DNA from: Rhynchonema sp. JSB1_4
Taxonomy: Eukaryota; Nematoda; Chromadorea; Monhysterida; Xyalidae
DNA length: 64,000 bases
Direction: 5' to 3'
Assembly: GCA_030248065.1 (NCBI GenBank)
Contig: JASAMV010007711.1
Coordinates: forward strand, 1 to 64,000
Part shown: in pieces, positions 46,064-55,702 of the stretch
Layout: each line of letters begins with the position of its first letter
Position numbering within the stretch: the first letter of the stretch is position 1
Notes under the pieces: generated by a model
Told to the model about the DNA's origin: nothing
Databases searched by the model: none
What the model saw: the letters and a program-made list of their open reading frames with translations, nothing else
Made by a program: the position numbers and the translations under genes

Positions 46064-47090
46064 ACCCGACCAAGATTAACTAATTTTTTGGAAATCCACC
46101 CGTTTTGTGTGCTTAAGCACAGTCCCATACAAGGTTCAGGCTTCTATTTCAGGTGGATTTCCGCATAATTGGTCGCTCGTTCGTACCCGACCCGGCCTGA
46201 TTGACACCTCGGCGCAGAATGAATCCGTCAGAACTAAAAACCAACAATGAACAAAAAAAACAAAATCTTTAATCCCAATTCCAAATGGCGCAAAAGTTGA
46301 ACAACGAACAACTTCTTCCTTGTTGAAACAGTTGGCGATTTCTGATTGGTCTTTTATGCCAATGGGCGGAGTTTTACAATCCAATCAGATAATAGAACGA
46401 ACTATTATTTGCAACCGTGCTTGTTCGTTCAGGCAAACCGGACTTTGACAATGAATCGTGACGATAAGAATGCTTATAACTTGTGACCAATCAGCACGTG
46501 ACCGCGACCTACCACAATCCAGATTAAAGCGGATTAAAGAATTTGAATTTGAACATCCTGCGAATCAGACTTCGGCTAAAACAACGTTCAAAACTGTCTC
46601 ACTAAACGGCCGTGAGAAAAAGGGAAGTCAATTTTGAAATTGAACTAGCTTTTCCCGAAATGCTGCGTTCAACGTAACCGTAGTTTTCCACATGAAGTCC
46701 CCCAGGCCCCCAGCCACCCGAATGGAGCACTCGGGGAAAATCTTCGTCTTAAGTTGCTATAAAAACGGTGTTTTGTTTGTATTTTGGCGTTATCGGGTAT
46801 CGGGTCGGGCGGCTATTTTCGAAGTATCGGGTATCGGCTTTTTTCATGCACTATCGGGTATCGGGCATCGGAATTTGCCAAGTATCGGCTATCGGATATC
46901 GGCATATCCCCCGATACCGATCCTTACTGACGAGTGGTGGCCAAAAACAGCGATGACCAGCCAAGCAAAACAAACACGAATTCGAGGTCCTGGCTGGCAA
47001 TCACTGAGCAGTCACAGTTACACCACTGCACTTCGGCTCAGCCCACTTACCCTAACCAAACGGCCCCATAACTATATGTGCGCAAGCTAG
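46064..47090. other. Intergenic region with short repeats
   Basis: A MULE-like end (GGTGGATTTCCGCATAATTG near 46152) and a TATCGGGTATCGG short repeat (46792-46925) are seen. No gene is recognised. Confidence 0.45.
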
Positions 47091-47422
47091 TATAGTCCGT
47101 CCACCAGCTCATGGCACTTTGTGTTGCTGCTGGCTGGTTTGTTCCCTTCCTCCACGTTCTAATGAAAGAGAAATTGAGTGTGATCGATTTTGCAAAAACA
47201 ACTTAAAAAAATATTAAAATGTGTCGAAAAAAATTGAATTCGATCAAATTTAAAATTAAATTAAATTAAAATCGATAAAACACGTCGATTTCATAAAAAC
47301 CACAATTTAGGAGCAAAACTATTTTTTTCGGAAACTCAATTTCTCTTTCATTAGAACGTGGAGGAAGGGAACAAGTTGGCCAGCAGCATCAAAAAGTGAC
47401 ATGAGCGGGTGGATGGACTATA
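47091..47422. mobile_element. MITE family 1, full-length copy
   Basis: Terminal inverted repeats of about 88 bp start TATAGTCCGTCCACCAGCTC at 47091 and end GGATGGACTATA at 47422. Subterminal CACGTTCTAATGAAAGAGAA pairs exactly. The core is AT-rich (AAATTTAAAATTAAATTAAA) with no frame. The end motif TATAGTCC..CTCATG is shared with MITE family 2, suggesting one transposase source. Confidence 0.85.
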
Positions 47423-48802
47423 CCTCCAAGAGTGACCAGACACACTAGGTGGCATTCAGTTGACCTCAGAGTTCATAGAACACAAAGTTGGAACAAAAAA
47501 CGTCAATTTTAGCTGTTTCTGAATGGGGGGCACCTGCGTTTTACTTACGTATACCGATCGGTGCACGGTCCTGACAACAAACAAAGAGCAAAGAGGTGCT
47601 CACACTGACGCCAGTTTGCTGGTGATTTACTAATTTGCCAGATGTGTTCGCACGCACTGATGAGCTCTGGCACCACGGTCTATCTGCGAAAGCAGGGCGA
47701 AAGAGATCAACATTACTGCACTCAGTACATTAGTGGAACAGTCACATTACTTTCACACGAACCAGAAATCCAAAACCAGTCTAAACCTTACCGCACAGCG
47801 GAGTTTCGGCCATTCTATGTTTTCGGTTTCATTCGAGCTGCAAGGAAGATGCTGTAACCAGGGTTGGACAAAAAAACGTCATATTATTGAACTTTTTTTA
47901 ACTTCCTTGAATTTTTAGAATTTTTTAGATTTACTTTTTTTATTCCGGACCATAAAAACTTCGGTTCTAAATGAGAAGAAGTGTCGGAACTTAATTGATA
48001 AGTCTATTTGATTATACTTTAGGTAGGATATAGGAATAGTTGATATCGATCGTGTGTTTACACGAACGGGCAGTAGCGAGGTGATATTTTTTACGATGAG
48101 CCCGATAACGTGACAATTCGCTTGATTCCCACTTAACGTTACTGTCACTTCCACATCGTTCCAGATCCAGAATTGAGCAGCTCCCTGGTGATAGCTTGAT
48201 CCGCCACGTTTGTCGATCATTCGTTTCCGGACGGGCAATAATCAACACGCCCACAAAAGCCCAGGATCACCCAGCAAAATTCGACCGCCACATGTCCATC
48301 AATGCTATTGATATGTACATGTATGTGCCACTGTGAACCGCGTGAGGACCAGATTGTATGCGACTGCAATGATCTGGCGTTGGAGCAACTGTTTCTCGGC
48401 AGAACCCGTGTGCTTCCAATGGATTGTCTGTGCGATTGAGTGCTTCGGTCCCCAGACGGGCACGGGCCGGATCTCAGTTGGATGGGTGAAGGCTGAAGGG
48501 CGTGGAGTGTGCATTATGGTGCCCCACCGTGCAAAATGTCACACAGGACATCGGGAAGGGGCTTTGCTTAGTGGATTCAGAGTAACTTTACAACGCAGAC
48601 ATGAGCATTCACATTCGGCCTGAAGAATTACTGAACCGCTCACGTTTCGCGGTAAATCGGTAAATTGTGGACCCTACGAGCAGTCACTGACCCAATGCTG
48701 TATTTGGAGACTGAAATGCTGGTGCTCGTGTTCTGGTGCGCATTATACCTCGATCGAAACAAACGTCATATTTGATTATTTGATTGATTCTAGGGACCAA
48801 TC
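47423..48802. other. Region with unplaced candidate exons
   Basis: A 71-codon plus-strand frame (47642-47857, with SSGTTVYLRKQGERDQ) and minus-strand frames at 48500-48360 (VWGPKHSIAQTIHWK) and 48250-47990 (QFWIWNDVEVTVTL) have protein-like composition, but no family or consistent splice chain is found. A family G end (CCAGGGTTGGACAAAAAAAC) lies at 47858. Confidence 0.3.
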
Positions 48803-49404
48803 TAAAGGCAGTCTACGGGAGGTTGTCACTCAGCCCCCGACTACCGTAACTCACCGTAATTTTTATCTGCAAAGATCGTGTCGAGACCATTTTGTTTTTT
48901 ATCTATGTTTTGCGTGTTAGCGCCAACACCAACCAACATTACGAAGTTTTGGGGGATCGACACGCACGATGACAATTTCCAGCTTGCTGCCGCTAATCAA
49001 ATAAAGGCAGTCTACGGGAGGTTGTCACTCAGCCCCCGAATACCGTAACCCACCGCAAGCGAGATCGTTGCGAGAACCTTGCTGATCGCTGCTTATCGAC
49101 ACGTGTATTAGCGGCAGCAAGCTGGAAATTGTCATCATGCGCGTCGATCACCAAAACTTGGAAATCTTGGTTGGTGTTGGCGCTAACACGCAAAACATAG
49201 ATAAAAACCAAAATGGTCTCGACACGATCCTTGCAGATCAAAATTACGGTGGGTTACGGTATTCGGGGGCTGAGTGACAACCTCCCGTAGACTGCCTTTA
49301 CACGTGTCGATAAGCAGCGATCAGCATGGGTCTCGCAACGATCTCGTTTGCGGTGGGTTACGGTATTCGGGAGCTGAGTGAAAACCTCCCGAAGACTGCC
49401 TTTA
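48803..49404. mobile_element. Family F element split by a second family F element
   Basis: TAAAGGCAGTCTACGGGAGG at 48803 pairs with the end at 49404. A complete, inverted family member (49002-49300) is inserted between GCCGCTAAT and CACGTGTCGA, which are adjacent in copy 1 (ACACGTGTATTAGCGGC on the other strand). Confidence 0.8.
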
Positions 49405-50328
49405 ACTGCTGTGAACCACTTCGGTTTTTTTATAAGTTGTGATAACTTAGGCGCATAAACTGTCTGACGCAGTTGTAAATTGGGCTAATGATGGACACAG
49501 CACTAAGTTGACATCGTACCTTTACCTGGCGGCGGACAATGGACTCGACTGCTGCATTGGAGAGACCCAAGTTGCTGCTGAACCAGTGGCGCCAGACCCC
49601 GCTTGGTGGATGATCTCGTATCTCGGAGTTCTCCCTCCTCCCCGGGACAAAGAAAGAGATCAAGTTAGTGAGTATAGTATGAGTAAGACCAGAGGTCGCA
49701 ATCTTGACAATACTGATCACTTACTTGCCGAATCCGTCAGAAATTTTAATATTTCTGATAAAAAAATCCCTACTTTTTCAGTGAAATAAGTCACTTCAGA
49801 AGCTTCGGGCCGGGCCGGCCTGAGCCAAAAGCCCAAGATCGCGGCCCGGCCCGACTCCGACCACTTCTTCACGGTGTTGCGGTCTGCGGTGTTTTGGGCA
49901 TGTTAGGTGTTTTAGGCACTTAGGCTTTTAATGGATGCGAAAATTGTTTTCAGCGACCCTGAAAACCCCTGGAGGAGGCCCGGCCCGAACCGCCCAAATC
50001 TCCGGCCCGGCCCGAATTTTTCAGATTTTTTTCGGCTCAGATTTTAACCCAATTTTTACCATAATTTTTGCGTTTTTTGAACCTATTTTTTTGGTTGAAA
50101 ATTCATTGTTTTCCATGAAAAAGTTGTCAGATAGACAATACTGATCACTCACTTGCCGAATCTGTCAGAAATTTTAGTATTTTTGACAAAAAAATCCCTA
50201 CTTTTTCAGCAAAATAAGACCAAAATCTGCCCAACACGATAAAAAATGAGCGCTCAAGTACAAAATAGGGGTATTTTTGTTACATAATGTGTTCTAAGTG
50301 CATATAAAGCACAGGTGATACGAAAACC
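49405..50328. repeat. Older, broken family D element
   Basis: AGAGGTCGCAATC near 49693, CTTCAGAAGCTTCGGGCC at 49793 and GGCCCGGCCCGAA blocks are remnants of family D. A GACAATACTGATCAC segment at 50134 shows the uninterrupted site used by family E in the two intact D copies. Confidence 0.6.
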
Positions 50329-50336
50329 ATGCTATC

Positions 50337-51157
50337 CAGAGGTCGCAATCGGGCCGGGTTTGGCCGGCCCGGCCCGGCCCGAGCCCCCAAATCTCCGGCC
50401 CGGCCCGGCCCGACCCGTACCCCCAAATCTCCGGCCCGGCCCGGCCCGAACCCCCAAATCTCCGGCCCGGCCCGGCCCGGCCCGAATTTTTGGCTCAGAT
50501 TTTAACCCAATTTTTGTCATAATTTTTGCGATTTTTGAATCTATTTTTTTGGTTGAAAATTCATTGTTTTCCATGAAAAAGTCGCCAGGTAGACAATACC
50601 AATGGTGTGGCTGGGGGTCCCCCCTAGGTACAGTAGGTAGGTAAGGTAGATGACGCGCCATCCTGGTACAGTAGGTAGGTCGCCGCCCCCCGACTGGTAC
50701 AGTAGGTTGCTATTTTTGGCTCAAAATCGTATAAAATCGATATTTTGCACTCCAAAGAATCGAAAAATCGCGCGCTGCGCGCAAAATGAGGGTTTTAGAA
50801 TACATTTTAATCTAAATTTAGACATAAAAAAATTTGCTCCCCCTAGCTCGGCCGGTACAGTAGGTAGGTTGATTGCAGGCCTTTCTGGTGGTACAGTAGG
50901 TTGATTGCACGCCTGGGTAGCCACACCACTGGACAATGCTGATCACTTACTTGCTGAATCCGTCAGAAATTTTAGTATTTTTGACAAAAAAAACCTACTT
51001 TTTCAGTAAAATAAGTCACTTCAGAAGCTTCGGGCCGGGGTGCCCGGCCCGGCCCGGCCCGACCCTCCAAATCTCCGGCCCGGCCCGGCCCGAGCCAAAA
51101 GCCCAAAATCGCGGCCCGGCCCGGCCCGAGGTCGGGCCGGCCCGATTGCGACCTCTG
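50337..51157. mobile_element. hAT-like GGCCCGG element (family D), copy 1, with family E inside
   Basis: CAGAGGTCGCAATCGGGCC at 50337 mirrors GGCCCGATTGCGACCTCTG ending at 51157. ATGCTATC flanks it exactly (50329-50336, 51158-51165), a perfect 8-bp duplication. Near 50608 a family E element (CAATGGTGTGGCTG to CCACACCACTG) sits between GACAATAC and GACAATGC (7/8). Confidence 0.88.
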
Positions 51158-51670
51158 ATGCTATCCAATGGTCGATAAGTACCAACAATAGTCAGATACA
51201 CACCCGTACCCTTCCCCAGGTGGTGCGGGTGCGGGTGTTTTTATTCGTGTCTTTTCATTAATAAAATGCTATTACCGTGAAAACCTAAATACAAGGGGGC
51301 TCTATTAATTCACTGACCCCATTTTGGGGTCAAAAACGTCATTTTTCGTCAGAAGTTGGACAAAATTTTGCCGTTTTTTTTCACGGAAACTTATTTTCGG
51401 TCCAAAAAATGGACCCGGTTTTTTTCACGAAAAAAAACCTGTTCTTTTCCGTCCGCAACTACATTCCATAACACAGATTTGTTGGTTTCAGCTATCGTCC
51501 AAGCGTTGTGATTGGCCAAACACGATAACTAACGTCACCACACGAACAACAATTCAGAAATCTGCGATTCATCTCACATTCACTTCAGTTTCGTTATTCT
51601 TGTTGTGTGTGAGTGCGAGTGACTCATCGATAAACATTTCTCTTTCACTTTCGTTCCATCTACCAGTGCA

Positions 51671-54600
51671 ATGAAGATCTTCGTGGATATATTTTCTGGT
51701 GAGATTTGGCCTGGTTTTCGTCGTCTTTCAACCTTATTGTTGCTTTCGTTTCACTCACATTGTGTTCATTGCAGGGGATGAACTTGTGTCGGACACGTAT
51801 CCCATGAAATTGGTGGATGACATGATCTATGAATTCACTGGCAAATATGAAGTTCGAAAGCACGGTTGGCATAATCCGCTATGTGATTTGATCTTTTTGA
51901 ATTTGCGAGCCGAAGCGGCAGCGAGGGCAGTGTAGCAGAGATCGCAATCGGGCCGGCCCGACCTCGGGCCGGGCCGGGCCGCGATTTTGGGCTTTTGGCT
52001 CGGGCCGGGCCGGGCCGGAGATTTGGAGGGCCGGGCCGGGCACCCCGGCCCGAAGCTTCTGAAGTGAGTTATTTTACTGAAAAAGTAGGGTTTTTTTGTC
52101 CAAAATACTAAAATTTCGGACGGATTCAGCAAGTAAGTGATCAGTATTGTCCAGTCGTGTGGCTACCCAGGCGTGCAATCAACCTACTGTACCACCAGAA
52201 AGGCCTGAAATCAACCTACCTACTGTACGGACCGACCGAGCTAGGGGAGAACAAAATTTTTTATGTCCAAGTTTAGATGAAAATGTACTCTAAAACCCTC
52301 AAAATTTTTCGATTATTTGGAATGAAAAATATGAATTTTATACCATTTTGAGCCAAAAATAGCAACCTACTGTACCAGCCGGGGGGCGGCGACCTACCTA
52401 CCTACTGTACCAGGACGGCGCGTCATCTACCTACTGTACCTAGGGGGGACCCCCCAGCCACACCATTGGTATTGTCTATCTGGCGACTTTTTCATGGAAA
52501 ACAATGAAATTTCAACAAAAACATTGATTCAAAAATCGCAAAAATTATGACAAAAATTGGGTTAAAATCTGAGCCAAAAATTCGGGCCGGGCCGGGCCGG
52601 AGATTTGGGGGTTCGGGCCGGGCCGGGCCGGAGATTTGGGGGTACGGGTCGGGCCGGGCCGGGCCGGAGATTTGGGAGCTCGGGCCGGGCCGGGCCGGCC
52701 AAACCCGGCCCGATTGCGACCTCTGCAGTGTAGTTCCCTCCTGATTCGGCGGGGAAATCAGTGTACCTCCCTGGAGGGAAGGGAAGACCCTCATTTTTGA
52801 GGTAGAAAATAAGAGCTGTTTTTCCCCTTTTTGGAAAAGAGTAAAAAATGTCTTTTGGCGACTTTTGACAACGTTGACCTGAAAATCACATAATTTAGGC
52901 CTAAAATGCCCATTTTAGTGTCCCAAATATTTGTATTTTACGCAAAAATTAGTGTAAGAAACTACTGTACCACCAAAAATGAGGCGCGGTAAGCTAGCTA
53001 CTGTGCCGGCTGGGAACCAAAGTTTGTTATGTCTAGCTATTGATGAAAACGTGTTCTACCACACTAATGTAGCGCGCGATTTTTCGCCCATTTGGAGTGA
53101 AAAATACCGATCTTATACCATGAGCTAGAAGTCGCAACCTACTGTACCATCTGGAGGCAGACGTGTGCAACAGGTGGCCGTCAAAAATGCCGAAAACAAA
53201 AGTGTCGAAGGCAAAGAACGCTAAAAAAGGCCGAAAACAAAAAATGCCGAAAAAATAAAAATGCTGGGGATCGAATTGGGACTCACCCACACACCCCACA
53301 ATTGTAAAATTGGAAAATCTGCCCGAATAAAGGAAACGTTCACAAACGTACAGCTGCCAAGGATTAGGCTTGGGCCGCCAGCCAGGAAGACCTGTCGCGA
53401 CATGAACAAAATGCTTACAAAAGTTGAACGGCATTGCCTTCATTAACGGTTAGGCTTGGGCTGCTAGCCAGGAAGGCCTGTCCACATGAAGAACACATTC
53501 GTAACAAACAGGCGGCCCGGTAGTCCCTGTGGTTCAAAAACAGACCCAGGTACGGGTCGGTCTAGGCATGTGCCATCACCCACTGTGCAGCCATAACAAC
53601 AAATTGCCAATTACAGGCGATGTCGTGATCGAAGGCGCAAATCCGTCAGCAGAGGAAGCAGACGAAGGTGTTGACGAATCGGTAAAAAATCTATTATCAA
53701 ACGTTTATTGTTGTGGATAACTGATAAAGTGCATATCGAAACCGATTGCAGTCCGAAAGCGGTATCGATATTGTGCTCAATCACCAACTGCAAGAGATGG
53801 CGTTGTACAGCGACCTGAAAATGTTCAAAGAATATATCAAGGAGTATATGGGAAAGTTGGTTGGGTTTTTATGTTTTTTGTGCATTTTATTTTTTTCGGC
53901 AGATGATGCACACAAACTTTCGTTCTGCTGAATGTCAATCATGTTGACCTAACCGCTTAGTAACTGATGCCGATTAATTTGTATGAAACTTCAAGAAAAA
54001 TTTTTGACACAACTTTTTGTGATAAAAAATTATGTTTCTTCGCAGATTGGCCAAAAAACTGAAAGAAGGCGGCGCCAGCGATGATGACGTGAAAGAATTC
54101 AAAAAGAAAATGCAAGAATGGGTCGGTGCCCTGATCAAGAAGGAGCGATTTAAGAACCTCCAGTTCTTTGCTGGTTGGTGACGATCGTAAAATGTTTTTG
54201 CCCGCGCATATTTAATTTGGTGTTGAGGCAAGCTACACCAACACGAGCCCGAGCCCATTTTCTAAGGTGCTGCTATCCACAACGAAAAGAAAGAGAAAAT
54301 CTTGCTGCACAACGTTGTATTCCAAAACGTGTAACGGTTCCCAAAAGTGACTGTAAATGTCGCAACTCGTATGGTAGCACGACTCCGACCGAGCCCAGAT
54401 TTCGGAGCGAGCAAATTAATGAAACATTGAAACGTGGCTGCTGGTTTGGGAAATGTTATACTTTATGGAATACAAAATGGTGCATAATGATTTTCTCTTT
54501 TTTTTCGTTTGCGAGTACACCACCTACGAAATTGGCCTCGCGTTGGCGACGTTCGACTATACTTACGGTATTCGTTAAGTCTTAGCAAAAGCATTTTAAA

Positions 54601-54842
54601 AAAATCTATATTCTCAGGTCCCGGTGAAAATGCGGCTGAAGGACAGCTAGCAATTCTGGAGTACCGTGACGTCGATGGCGAAGAGAAACCGATCTTCATG
54701 TTCGTCAAGCCTGGACTAAGAGAAGAGAAATGCGTTAGTTTGAGTTTTTCAATTTCTTTTTTGCACATGGCATTTTTCAACCCAAAAGCAACCATCAATG
54801 ACACATTTAGGTTGTAAAACGTATTATTGCTTCTTCCAGTAA
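51671..54842 (+). CDS. TPT1: Translationally controlled tumour protein (TCTP)
   Basis: Seven exons keep frame to 177 codons: 51671-51698, 51775-51864, 53617-53681, 53752-53855, 54046-54173, 54618-54733 and 54840-54842. TCTP is an abundant cytosolic calcium-binding, growth-related protein. It reads MKIFVDIFS, GDELVSDTYPMKL, VVIEGANPSAEEADEG (TCTP signature region), SGIDIVLNHQLQE, KMFKEYIKEYMGKL, KKKMQEWVGALIKKE, FKNLQFFAGPGE, and ends LREEKC, as in the family. The stop codon alone forms the last exon (TGC|TAA across GTTAGT..TTCCAG). Intron 2 is 1.75 kb because a family D element is inserted in it. Donors GTTGGC, GTTGGT and GTTGGT are used in introns 2, 4 and 5. Confidence 0.96.
51936..52725. 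mobile_element. hAT-like GGCCCGG element (family D), copy 2, in TCTP intron 2
   Basis: CAGAGATCGCAATCGGGCC at 51936 mirrors GGCCCGATTGCGACCTCTG ending at 52725, with CAGTGTAG on both sides (51928-51935, 52726-52733), a perfect 8-bp duplication. CAGTGTAG is itself the end of a family C element, so D landed on C. The interior, including a nested family E copy, is the reverse complement of copy 1. Confidence 0.88.
52726..53000. repeat. Family C fragment in TCTP intron 2
   Basis: CAGTGTAGTTCC continues from the duplication, followed by the family C internal segment (CCTAAAATGCCCATTTTAG near 52900). It is the host of family D copy 2. Confidence 0.6.
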
Positions 54843-55702
54843 ACATCGACATTCGCTTGACAATAACTTCGTCTATTCCAACGCTGTGGTGTTTTAAAAA
54901 TTGCTGAAAGTCTTGTTAGGTAGAATAAACAAATTTTACGACGTTATCAGTTGTTGTTTTTTATTTATCAACTCGTGTTGTTCTCAAGACAAATACCATC
55001 ATGGCGTGAACTGAAGCATTGTTTGACTGGATATTGTCTTGATCGGCTGATTTTTATTGTTGGATACTTGTTCAGATTTTTCGCCCTTCTATTCTTCGGT
55101 TATCTGGTATTTTTTAAATCATTACGAAAAACTAAGTATTATGTAATTGGGTAACAGGTGTTAACATCATCAGTTTTCACATCACTTCCACAATGTTTTG
55201 GCCGGTTTGGTTGGTTGCTACGAGTTTAATCATGGAAGCATTTGCAATGCGTGATTGTTTGTTTGAGACGTTTTTGTAACTGATTAATTTTTGGGCGCTG
55301 TTGGTGGTAATTGTATTTAAAATTAGCCGACAGCAAGACCCAGGAATTGGACAGTTCACAGCTCAAAACAGCCTTGTTACGTTGATTGGCGTTGTTCTCG
55401 TTTTTGTTCGTGCGGTTGTTTTATTGTGCCAGCCGCTGCCATCGAATAAAAATGTCGTTGTTTTTGTCGGCCAAGTGTTGTTTCGGTTGAAGATTCCGTG
55501 TCGAGTTTTCGCACATGATCACATGTGTTGTGGTTGTGCTACTTGAGCTTGACGTTTCGTTCTTTTTTTTCATTTCCGTGTTTGGCGTTTCGAGTACTTT
55601 TCTGTTCTACTGTCCAGGCGGTATCGCATTCGTCGGCACACAACCATCCAACCAGTTCAAATCGGAATATTTTTGTCTTTCGCCCCATCAAATCATTCTA
55701 AA
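54843..55702. other. Intergenic spacer
   Basis: T-rich on the plus strand with no recognised repeat. It should hold the TCTP 3' UTR and the promoter or 5' exons of the next gene. A possible upstream exon starts after CTGTCCAG at 55618. Confidence 0.45.

Noticed and set aside
50332..52744. Pro/Arg/Gly-rich frames in the GGCCCGG blocks
   Set aside because: They are translations of simple GGCCCGG repeats in transposon arms, open in several frames on both strands.
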